DNA of 64,000 nt, from positions 744,001 through 808,000 of the forward strand of contig CAWAEZ010000011.1 of assembly GCA_963781195.1 (NCBI GenBank), read 5' to 3'. This document shows positions 35,291 through 43,018 of the stretch, in pieces. The notes beneath the pieces are model-generated. The model saw only the letters and a program-made list of their open reading frames with translations. It ran no database searches and was not told the origin of the DNA. The stretch's first letter is position 1. Each line of letters begins with the position of its first letter. The DNA comes from JAJPKK01 sp963781195. Lineage in GTDB: Bacteria > Pseudomonadota > Alphaproteobacteria > Rhizobiales > Xanthobacteraceae. The translations under genes and the position numbers were made by a program.

Positions 35291-36313
35291 ATGCTCTGCA
35301 CCAAACAGAAGGTCTTGCGGCGGTTCTGGTATGCGACGCTGCCGACCCACAAGCTTGCCGACGGCCCCAAACCGTTCACGCTGCTGGGCGAGAACATCGT
35401 GCTGTTTCGCGGCGAGGACGGCGCGCCGGCGGCACTGCGGGACCGCTGCCGCCATCGCACCGCCAAACTGTCGAAGGGCTGGTGCAAGGACGGCCACATC
35501 ATCTGCGGCTATCACGGCTGGGAATACGACGCGACCGGCAGGCTCGTGAAGATCCCGCAGCTTGGGCCGGACCAGCCGGTCCCGAACGTCGCGGTCCAGG
35601 CGTTTCACTGCATGGAGCGCTACGGCTATGCCTGGGTCGCGCTCGAGGACCCGCTGCTGCCGATCCCCGACCTGCTGGAGGAGCGCATGCCGGGCTTCCG
35701 CCGCATCCACCAGTTCGACGATCGCTGGAACACCGCGGCGCTGCGGATGATGGAGAACTCGTTCGACAATTCGCACTTCTCGTTCGTGCACCGCGCCACC
35801 TTCGGCCAGCAGGATCAGCCCAAGCCGGAGAAATACGAGCTCGTCGAAACCGATTACGGCTTTCGCGCCGAGACCATCGTGCCGATCAAGAACCCGCCGG
35901 AGGCCCATCGCGTCACCGGCACCTCCGACCCGATGACGACGCGGCATATGCGCAATGCCTGGTTCATGCCGTTCTGCCGGACGCTCGACATCGAGTATCC
36001 GTCCGGCTTGCGCCACATCATCTTCAACTCGGCGACGCCGATCGACGACGGCAGCATCCAGCTCGTGCAGATCCTGCTCCGCAACGATCGCGAGGAGGAT
36101 TGCTCGACCAAGGAGCTGATCGACTGGGACGCCGCCATCATCGCAGAAGACCGCGAGATTCTGGAATCGACCGATCCCGACGCCGTCGTCGACGTCGAGC
36201 GCAAGATCGAGATGCACATGCCGTCCGATCGCCCCGGCCTCATCATGCGCAAGCGCCTGCTGGCCCTGCTGGCCGAGCACGGCGAGACGGAAGTGCCGCG
36301 GCCGGTGGGATGA
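35291..36313 (+). CDS. Rieske non-heme iron oxygenase, alpha subunit
   Basis: A 340-residue ring-hydroxylating or demethylating oxygenase. The Rieske cluster is bound by C53 and H55 (DRCRHRTAKLSKG) and C72 and H75 (CGYHGWEYD). The mononuclear iron site includes H162 and H167 in FDNSHFSFVH. Size and layout match the VanA / caffeine N-demethylase type of one-component alpha subunits, which need a separate reductase not seen here. Because it sits beside the 8-oxoguanine deaminase-like gene and nucleobase transporters, an N-methyl-purine or related demethylase role is attractive but unproven; an aromatic O-demethylase is the alternative. Confidence 0.85.
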   Translation: MLCTKQKVLRRFWYATLPTHKLADGPKPFTLLGENIVLFRGEDGAPAALRDRCRHRTAKLSKGWCKDGHIICGYHGWEYDATGRLVKIPQLGPDQPVPNVAVQAFHCMERYGYAWVALEDPLLPIPDLLEERMPGFRRIHQFDDRWNTAALRMMENSFDNSHFSFVHRATFGQQDQPKPEKYELVETDYGFRAETIVPIKNPPEAHRVTGTSDPMTTRHMRNAWFMPFCRTLDIEYPSGLRHIIFNSATPIDDGSIQLVQILLRNDREEDCSTKELIDWDAAIIAEDREILESTDPDAVVDVERKIEMHMPSDRPGLIMRKRLLALLAEHGETEVPRPVG

Positions 36314-36845
36314 GCCGGACCGACAATCGAGCGTATTCAACGTTGCCGGCGCCGGTTCAGGGCCGGGTGAACCGGTAACCACCGGGCGGGTGGCCGGATG
36401 GTCGGGTCGAACGAGGGACCCAAGGTCGCCCCAAGGGCCGCCGGACGATGACAGTCTTGCGCGAGCGCGACATCGCGTAAATGAATCCAAGTCGGGCGCG
36501 CACAAATTTTGCGCGTGCGGATTGTTTGGACTCCTTCGCCGCGCGTGCCGCGACTTGCTTCGCATTGCTGCGAACGGGCGGCGTTGTCGCACCCCGACCG
36601 GCGTGCGCGGGAAGAAGTTTCCTCTGACAGCGCCGGATGTTGCCGCAGGCGTGCCGCGGCGTTTCGAAATTTCAACCGCACTCCCCCGCATGCCAGCGGG
36701 ACGCCGACGGCGCTACCGGGCGCACCCCGGCACATGCACCTGTCGGGCAGCGCAGCGGCGTGACGACGTGCCGGGCACATCCGCGCTGCTCCGTGTGGCG
36801 GGCCGCATCGGTTGCGATCCGCCGGCAACAATGTTGGAGACGACG
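36314..36845. other. Intergenic region with no supported gene
   Basis: 532 bases. Several frames are open by base composition, but none has a start with a ribosome site and a plausible protein. I see no strong promoter motif. The end carries GGAG before the small exported protein at 36846. Confidence 0.5.
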
Positions 36846-37076
36846 ATGAAGACGACCCTGCTGCTCTCGACGCTCGCCCTGGCCCTCGTCGGCGCGACCC
36901 CGTCATTTGCGCAGTCCGCACCGGGCGGATCGAGCTATTCCCCGGCCTTTGGATTCCCGTCCTACGCCGAGCCCGGCCCGCGTGCGCCGTATGCCGATGC
37001 GCCCCAGTCGCTCGGCACCTACGAGTATGGCTACGCGCGGGATGGCCGGACCGTCCGGTTGCGGGATCGCCAGTAA
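36846..37076 (+). CDS. Small exported protein, unknown
   Basis: A 76-residue protein with a good Sec signal (MKTTLLLSTLALALVGATPSFAQ). The mature part of about 53 residues is rich in Pro, Tyr, Ser and Gly (YSPAFGFPSYAEPGPRAPYAD) and ends in a basic tail. I recognise no family. GGAG lies eight bases or so before ATG 36846, and a strong palindrome follows the stop. Confidence 0.6.
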   Translation: MKTTLLLSTLALALVGATPSFAQSAPGGSSYSPAFGFPSYAEPGPRAPYADAPQSLGTYEYGYARDGRTVRLRDRQ

Positions 37077-37104
37077 ATACGGACGCCGCCGCCCCTCGAA
37101 GAAA

Positions 37105-37132
37105 CTCCCGGCCGGATCGATCCGGCCGGGAG
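37105..37132. terminator. Perfect 28-bp palindrome between convergent genes
   Basis: CTCCCGGCCGGATC is followed directly by its exact reverse complement. It sits between the small exported protein and the 3' end of the XDH-transporter operon, where it could end transcription from both sides. Confidence 0.6.
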
Positions 37133-37204
37133 CCTGGTGTGTGCGGTTGTCGCGTTCGCCGCCGGCTCGCCGAGACCAGCCCGGCGACGGCGACCGAGCG
37201 CGCG

Positions 37205-38299
37205 TTACTTGCTCGGCAGCTTGTCGTCGATGCCCTTGACGTAGAAGTTCATGCCGAGGATCTGTCCGTCGTCGAGGTTCTTGCCGCCCTTGCACTCCAC
37301 CGGCTTGCCGGACTGGTCGACCACCGGACAGGCGAACGGATGCAGCGTGCCGGCGGTGATCGCGGCCTCGGTCTTCTCGGCCATGGCCTTCACGTCGTCA
37401 GGCATGTTGGTGTAAGGCGCCATCACGACCATCTTCGACTTGAGGCCGCCCCAAGTGTCGGCCGACGCCCACTTGCCCGCGAGCTCGAGGTTGACCCGGT
37501 CGATGTAGTAGGGCGTCCAGTTGTCGACGATGGCGGTGAGCTGGGACTTCGGGCCGAACTTGATCATGTCGGAGTCCTGGCCGAACGCATAGGCGCCGCG
37601 TGCCGCCGCGGCCTGCATGGCGGCCGGGCTGTCGGTGTGCTGCATGATGACGTCGGCGCCCTGGTCGAGCAGCGCCTTGGCGGCGTCGGCTTCCTTGCCC
37701 GGATCGAACCAGGTGTTCACCCAGATGATCTTGACCTTGATGTTGGGATTGATCGACTGCGCGCCGAGCATCGTCGCGTTGATGCCGGACACCACTTCGG
37801 GAATCGGGAACGAGCCGATATAGCCGAGCACGCCGGATTTCGACATCTTGGCGGCGATCTGACCCTGGATATAGCGGCCCTCGTAGAAGCGGCCGGAATA
37901 GGTCGCGACGTTCTTGTCGCGCTTGTAGCCGGTGGCGTGCTCGAAATTCACTTTCGGATATCGCTTGGCCACCTTCAGGGTCGGTTCCATGTAGCCGAAC
38001 GAGGTGGTGAAGATCAGCTTGTGGCCGGAGCGCGCGAGCTGCTCGATCGAGCGCTCGGAATCGGGACCTTCGCTGACATTTTCCAGATACGTCGTCTCGA
38101 TCTTGTCGCCCAGCGCCTTCACCAGGCCCTGACGCCCGACTTCATGCTGATAGGTCCAGCCGAAGTCGCCGACCGGCCCGAGATAGATGAAGCCGACCTT
38201 GAGCTTGTCGGCGCCCTTGGCGACGGGAACGTTCGATGCCACCGCCAATGCGGCAACGGCCGCGGCGGCAGCACCAAGGACGAAGAAGGATGATCTCAT
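37205..38299 (-). CDS. BMP family nucleoside ABC transporter substrate-binding protein
   Basis: A 364-residue periplasmic binding protein of the BMP/PnrA family with a Sec signal (SSFFVLGAAAAAVAALAVASNVPVAKG). Family segments are GFIYLGPVGDFGWTYQHEVGR, FTTSFGYMEPTLKVAKRYP and FEHATGYKRDKNVATYSGRFYEGRY. It belongs to a different BMP subgroup from the Tat-exported proteins at 663 and 55342. It is the last gene of the operon that begins with xanthine dehydrogenase, 80 bases after the second permease, so its ligand is probably a purine base or nucleoside. Confidence 0.9.
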   Translation of the reverse strand: MRSSFFVLGAAAAAVAALAVASNVPVAKGADKLKVGFIYLGPVGDFGWTYQHEVGRQGLVKALGDKIETTYLENVSEGPDSERSIEQLARSGHKLIFTTSFGYMEPTLKVAKRYPKVNFEHATGYKRDKNVATYSGRFYEGRYIQGQIAAKMSKSGVLGYIGSFPIPEVVSGINATMLGAQSINPNIKVKIIWVNTWFDPGKEADAAKALLDQGADVIMQHTDSPAAMQAAAARGAYAFGQDSDMIKFGPKSQLTAIVDNWTPYYIDRVNLELAGKWASADTWGGLKSKMVVMAPYTNMPDDVKAMAEKTEAAITAGTLHPFACPVVDQSGKPVECKGGKNLDDGQILGMNFYVKGIDDKLPSK

Positions 38300-38379
38300 G
38301 GAGGACTCCGGGGTTCTCGACGGGCAGCTGTTGTGGTCCCGGCGGCGGCGCCCGTCCGCGCGCTGCCGGGGTTTCGAGT

Positions 38380-39300
38380 TCAGCGGTCCGGCACGAACAC
38401 CAGACCGAGCGACGCCGGCGCGGCCGCACCGGCGCTGCTGCGCCCCCGCGAGATCAGCACCAGCACAATCACCGTCGCGAGGTAGGGTAATGAAGACATC
38501 AGCTGGGACGGAATTCCGAGCCCCAACCCCTGGGCGTGAAGCTGCAGGATGGTGACGGCGCCGAACAGGTAGGCGCCGATGACGATCCGTCCCGGCTTCC
38601 AGGACGAGAACACCACCAGGGCGAGCGCGATCCAGCCGCGCCCCGCGGTCATCCCCGGCACGAAGAACGGCGTATAGGCGAGCGGCAGATAGGCGCCGCC
38701 GAGGCCGGCGCAGGCGCCGCCGAACAGCACCGCGAGGGTCCGGATTTTGAGCACCGGATAGCCCAGCGCATGGGCGGAGGTGTGGCTGTCGCCGACCGCC
38801 CGCAGCACGAGACCGGGCCGGGTGCGGTAGAGAAACCACCAGATGCCGATGACGAGGGCAATCGATGCGTAGACGAAGGCGTCCTGCCCGAACAGGATGC
38901 GGCCGACGAGAGGAATGTCGGTGAGAACGGGAATGTAGAGATGCGCCGCCGGCTCGATGCGCTCGCCGACAAAGCTCGCCCCGATCAGTCCCGACAGGCC
39001 GATACCGAAGATCGTGAGCGCCAGCCCCGCCGCCACCTGGTTGACCGCGAGACCGAGCGTCAGCCCGGCGAAGATCGCCGCCATACCGGCCCCGGCGAGC
39101 ATCCCGGCGATCGCTCCGATCGTGACCGAGCCGGTGTAATAGGCGGCCGCAAACCCGCAGGCGGCGCCCATGATCATCATGCCCTCGATGCCGAGGTTCA
39201 GCACGCCGGACCGCTCGACCACGAGTTCGCCCGCCGCAGCCAGCAACAGGGGCGTCGACGCCGCGATCACCGACAATAGGATGGCTTCAAAGAGACCCAT
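38380..39300 (-). CDS. BMP-type nucleoside ABC transporter permease 2
   Basis: A 306-residue membrane permease of the NupQ/YufQ type, of LivH-like fold. It starts MGLFEAILLSVIAASTPLLLAAAGELVVERSGVLNLGIEGMM, the segment ERSGVLNLGIEG being diagnostic for this class. About eight to nine helices. It pairs with the permease at 39368-40462, 67 bases upstream, to form the membrane channel. Confidence 0.9.
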   Translation of the reverse strand: MGLFEAILLSVIAASTPLLLAAAGELVVERSGVLNLGIEGMMIMGAACGFAAAYYTGSVTIGAIAGMLAGAGMAAIFAGLTLGLAVNQVAAGLALTIFGIGLSGLIGASFVGERIEPAAHLYIPVLTDIPLVGRILFGQDAFVYASIALVIGIWWFLYRTRPGLVLRAVGDSHTSAHALGYPVLKIRTLAVLFGGACAGLGGAYLPLAYTPFFVPGMTAGRGWIALALVVFSSWKPGRIVIGAYLFGAVTILQLHAQGLGLGIPSQLMSSLPYLATVIVLVLISRGRSSAGAAAPASLGLVFVPDR

Positions 39301-39367
39301 TCAGGCACACCCGTTCAAGCTGACCGGCCGCCGGGCCGGATGAGGCAGTCAATTCGATCCCGGCCGA

Positions 39368-40462
39368 TTACGCGCTCCCCTGCGCGGCAACGCCGGAGCG
39401 GTTCGTAATGAGGCGAATTCGGTAGAGAATGAGCGAATCGCAGGCGAGCACGTAAAACAACAGGATGCCCTGAAACACCTTGGTGAGGTCGAGCGGCACC
39501 TTCAGGGTGATCTGCGCCTGCTCGCCGCCGATGAAGGTGAGCGCGAGAAACAGGCCGGCGATCAGAATGCCGATCGGATTGAGCCGTCCGAGAAACGCGA
39601 CGATGATCGCGGTGAAGCCGTAGCCCGGCGAAATGCCGGGCTGGAGATGCCCGATCGGGCCCGCGACCTCGATGATGCCGGCAAGGCCTGCCAGCGCACC
39701 CGAGATCAGGAAGGTCACGATGACGAGGCGGTTGGAATCGAAGCCGGCGAACCGCGCCGCACGCGGCGCGGCGCCGACCACCCGGATCTCGAAGCCCATG
39801 ATGGTGCGGCCGAGCAGCACCGTCGCGATCATCACCACGATGAGGGCGATGACGGCGCCGAGATGCAGACGGCTGCCTTCGATCAGCGTGGGCACCGTCG
39901 CCACCGGGTCGAATTCGGCGGTGGTCGGAAAATTGAAGCCGTTGGGATCGCGCCACGGGCCGCGCACCAGATAATCGAGGAACAGCTCGGCGATGTAGAC
40001 CAGCATCAGGCTGGTGAGGATCTCGCTCGCGCCGAACCTCACCTTGCAGATCGCGGGAATGAGCGCGTAGAGCGCGCCGCCGATGGCCCCGGCCACCATC
40101 ATCGCCGGCAGCACCCAGAGGCCGGCGTCGGTCCCCTGCGTCTTCACCGCGATCCATGAGCCGCATACGGCGCCCATCAGGAACTGGCCCTCGGCACCGA
40201 TGTTCCAGACGTTGGCGATGTAGCAAAGCGCGAGGCCGACGGCGATCATGACGAGCGGCGTCGCCTTCACCGCGATCTCGATCAGCGAATAGCTGTCGGT
40301 CAGCGGTTCGAGGAAATAGACCCCGAGCGCGGTGATCGGGTTTTTGCCGAGGATGGCGAACAGCACCGCCATGGTCACCAAGGTGAGCGCGATCGCGATC
40401 AGCGGCGAGGTGATGGCGATGACGGCGGAGCGCTCCGGGCGCCGTTCAAGGGCCAGGTGCAT
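39368..40462 (-). CDS. BMP-type nucleoside ABC transporter permease 1
   Basis: A 364-residue permease of the NupP/YufP type. Diagnostic segments are YIANVWNIGAEGQFLMGAV, FGASEILTSLMLVYIAELFLDYLVRGPWRDP and GYGFTAIIVAFLGRLNPIGI. About nine to ten helices. I use ATG 40462, which has GGAGG six bases upstream, instead of ATG 40477. It overlaps the end of the ATPase gene by 17 bases. Confidence 0.9.
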   Translation of the reverse strand: MHLALERRPERSAVIAITSPLIAIALTLVTMAVLFAILGKNPITALGVYFLEPLTDSYSLIEIAVKATPLVMIAVGLALCYIANVWNIGAEGQFLMGAVCGSWIAVKTQGTDAGLWVLPAMMVAGAIGGALYALIPAICKVRFGASEILTSLMLVYIAELFLDYLVRGPWRDPNGFNFPTTAEFDPVATVPTLIEGSRLHLGAVIALIVVMIATVLLGRTIMGFEIRVVGAAPRAARFAGFDSNRLVIVTFLISGALAGLAGIIEVAGPIGHLQPGISPGYGFTAIIVAFLGRLNPIGILIAGLFLALTFIGGEQAQITLKVPLDLTKVFQGILLFYVLACDSLILYRIRLITNRSGVAAQGSA

Positions 40463-42017
40463 GGCCGACCTCCTCATTGCGCAGCTTGGCGCCGCCCATC
40501 AGCAGGCCGAGAGATTCGCGGGTCGCCTGCACGGCATCGATCGCCGGCGACATGTGGCCGTGGAAGATCACGGTGATGCGGTCGGCGACCTCTTCGAGCT
40601 CGTCGAGGTCCTGGCTGATGACCAGCACCGCCGCCCCGCGTCCCGCGAGGTCGATCAGCGCCTGCCGGATCACCGCCGCAGCTCCGGCATCGACGCCCCA
40701 GGTGGGCTGCGCCACGACCAGCACGCCGGGCTCGCGCAGGATCTCGCGGCCGACCACGAATTTCTGCAGATTGCCGCCGGACAGGCTCACCGCCTCGGGG
40801 TCGCGCTTGGCCTTGCGCACGTCGAACACCTTGGTGGTGCGGTCGACGGTGTCGAGCATGGCGCCGCGATCGACGAAACCGCGCTTGACCATACCGCTCG
40901 CGGCATGGCCGGTGAGCAAGGCGTTGTCGGACAGCCGCATGCGCGGCGCGGTGCCGTGGCCGAGCCGCTCCTCGGGGACGAAGGCGGCGCCGAGGCGGCG
41001 CCGCTCGGTGATCGACATGGTGCCGACGCCGGTGCCGTCGATCACCACATTGCCTCCCTCCGGCGCCAGCCGCTCGCCGGAGAGCGCCGCGAACAGCTCG
41101 TCCTGGCCGTTGCCGGAGACGCCGGCGATGCCGACGATCTCGCCGGCGCGGACTTCCAGCGATACGCCCTGCAGGCGCACCCCGTGAGGATCGTCCGGCT
41201 CCAGGTGGAGGTCGTGGATCACCAGCCGCGGCACCCCGGTGGCGCGGCCCGCTGCCGCTTTCACCTCGCCGATATCCGCGCCGACCATCATGCGCGCCAG
41301 CGACGCCGCCGTCTCGCGCCGCGGGTCGCAGGTCGCCACCTTTTTGCCGCCGCGCAGGATGGTCGCGGTGTCGCACAGCGCCTTCACCTCCTCGAGCTTG
41401 TGGGAGATGTAGAGCAGCGCCCGCCCCTCGCTCTTGAGCCGCGCGAGAGTGATGAAGAGCTGGTCGGTCTCCTGGGGCGTCAGGACCGAGGTCGGCTCGT
41501 CGAGAATGAGGAGCTTGGGGTTCTGCATCAGCGCCCGCACGATCTCGATGCGCTGCCGCTCGCCCACCGAGAGCCGCCATACCTCGCGATTGGGCTCGAG
41601 CGGCAGCCCGTAGTCGCGCGACAGCGCCGCCAGCCGGTTCGACATCGCGGCGAACGGCTCGCCGGTGGAGAGCCCGAGCGCGACGTTCTCGGCGACCGTC
41701 AGATTGTCGAACAAGGAGAAGTGCTGGAACACCATGCCGATGCCCAACGTGCGGGCCTCCGACGGCCCGCTCAGCTCGACCTTCTTGCCCATCCACCGCA
41801 GCTCGCCGGAGGTCGGCTTCAAGAGACCGTAGATGATCTTGACGAGCGTCGACTTGCCGGCGCCGTTCTCGCCGAGCAGGGCGTGGGTCTCCGCCGGATA
41901 GAGGTCGAGCTCGATGGAGTTGTTCGCCGCGAAGCTGCCGAACCGCTTGGTGATGCGCACGGCGGAGAGCAGCGGCTCGCCGCGCGTCGAGGACGGGTCT
42001 GGAGTCGGGTCAAGCAT
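40446..42017 (-). CDS. BMP-type nucleoside ABC transporter ATPase (two-domain)
   Basis: A 523-residue tandem ATPase of the NupO/RbsA class. The first domain has a normal Walker A (GENGAGKST), signature LSVGERQRIEIVRAL and Walker B LLILDEPTSVLTP. The second domain has a degenerate Walker A (GVSGNGQDE), signature LSGGNLQKFVVGREI and a Walker B with Gln for Glu (VVAQPTWGVD), as is usual for the weak site of this class. It overlaps XdhC upstream by eight bases and permease 1 downstream by 17, so it is firmly part of one operon. Confidence 0.92.
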   Translation of the reverse strand: MLDPTPDPSSTRGEPLLSAVRITKRFGSFAANNSIELDLYPAETHALLGENGAGKSTLVKIIYGLLKPTSGELRWMGKKVELSGPSEARTLGIGMVFQHFSLFDNLTVAENVALGLSTGEPFAAMSNRLAALSRDYGLPLEPNREVWRLSVGERQRIEIVRALMQNPKLLILDEPTSVLTPQETDQLFITLARLKSEGRALLYISHKLEEVKALCDTATILRGGKKVATCDPRRETAASLARMMVGADIGEVKAAAGRATGVPRLVIHDLHLEPDDPHGVRLQGVSLEVRAGEIVGIAGVSGNGQDELFAALSGERLAPEGGNVVIDGTGVGTMSITERRRLGAAFVPEERLGHGTAPRMRLSDNALLTGHAASGMVKRGFVDRGAMLDTVDRTTKVFDVRKAKRDPEAVSLSGGNLQKFVVGREILREPGVLVVAQPTWGVDAGAAAVIRQALIDLAGRGAAVLVISQDLDELEEVADRITVIFHGHMSPAIDAVQATRESLGLLMGGAKLRNEEVGHAPGP

Positions 42018-43011
42018 GCGAGGCTCCGGCTGCGGCGACGCGCCCCGGCACCGCCTTGGTGTCCGCGATAATGGCGTCGCGGCGGATCAGAAGTTGGCCC
42101 GTGATGGACGCGGCAATCGCCGCGGGCGCCTTGTCCTGGATCTCGGTGAGGCCGATCGGGCAGATCAGGCGGCCGATGTCGTCGCTCGTCATCCCGACCT
42201 GCCGCAGTGCGCTCGCAAAGCGGGCGCGCTTGGTGGCGCTGCCGATCACGCCGACATAGGGAAACCGCCGCGCCATCAACGCCGCCGCGGCGACGTCGAG
42301 GTCGAGGGCGTGGCTGTGGGTCATGATGGCGACGAACGCGCCGTCGGGGGCCTGCTCCAGGAGCCGGACCGGCTCGTTGCCGGTGCGGCTCGTCACGTTG
42401 GCGGGCACGTGGCTCGGAAAGGCGCCCGCGCGCGGGTCGATCCAAGTCACGTCGAAGGGCAGCGGCGCCAGCGCCAGCACGAGGCACTGCCCGACATGAC
42501 CGGCGCCGAACAGATAGAGCGCCGTGGCGTCCGAGCCGAACCGCTCGGCGATCCGTCCGTCGTCGAGCTGCGCATAGCGGACGCCGGCCGGCAACAGGCC
42601 GGCCGCCGCGGCGTTGCGCGCCATCGGGTGGCCCGGCTCTGCAACCGTGGTGACGCTCCCCGCCCGCTCGGCGGCCGCGAGCGGGCCGACGCGATCGAGA
42701 TCCGGCGCGGCGAACCGCTCCAGCGTCACCACCACGCGGCCGCCGCAGCACTGGCCGAGCTCCGGGCCCAGCGCTTTATTGAGCCGCCGGAACGAGGCAC
42801 CCGGGCCCGCCATCATCGCCTGCGCTTCGGCGAGTGCCAGCCATTCGAGCGCGCCACCCCCGATGGTGCCGGAAAACCGGCCATCAGGACGCACCATCAT
42901 CCGGGCACCGGGTTCCCGGGGGCTCGATCCCTCGACCTGGGCCAGGGTCACGAGCACCGCCGCACCGTGCTCGGTGAGGAAGCGTTCGACCGTGGGCCAG
43001 ACCTGGATCAT
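42010..43011 (-). CDS. xdhC: Xanthine dehydrogenase accessory protein XdhC
   Basis: A 333-residue XdhC/CoxI family protein. It has the N-terminal XdhC segment (GAAVLVTLAQVEGSSPREPGARMMV, SGTIGGGALEW) and a Rossmann-like C-terminal half (LYLFGAGHVGQCLVLAL, YVGVIGSATKRARF). XdhC binds the molybdenum cofactor, supports its sulfuration and inserts it into XdhB. It starts seven bases after XdhB and overlaps the ATPase gene, linking enzyme maturation directly to the transporter. Confidence 0.9.
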   Translation of the reverse strand: MIQVWPTVERFLTEHGAAVLVTLAQVEGSSPREPGARMMVRPDGRFSGTIGGGALEWLALAEAQAMMAGPGASFRRLNKALGPELGQCCGGRVVVTLERFAAPDLDRVGPLAAAERAGSVTTVAEPGHPMARNAAAAGLLPAGVRYAQLDDGRIAERFGSDATALYLFGAGHVGQCLVLALAPLPFDVTWIDPRAGAFPSHVPANVTSRTGNEPVRLLEQAPDGAFVAIMTHSHALDLDVAAAALMARRFPYVGVIGSATKRARFASALRQVGMTSDDIGRLICPIGLTEIQDKAPAAIAASITGQLLIRRDAIIADTKAVPGRVAAAGASHA

Positions 43012-43018
43012 CGCAAAC

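Noticed and set aside
36390..36845. N-terminal extension of the small exported protein, or an extra gene in the gap
   Set aside because: The frame is open but Arg-rich and without ribosome site; the signal peptide starts cleanly at 36846.
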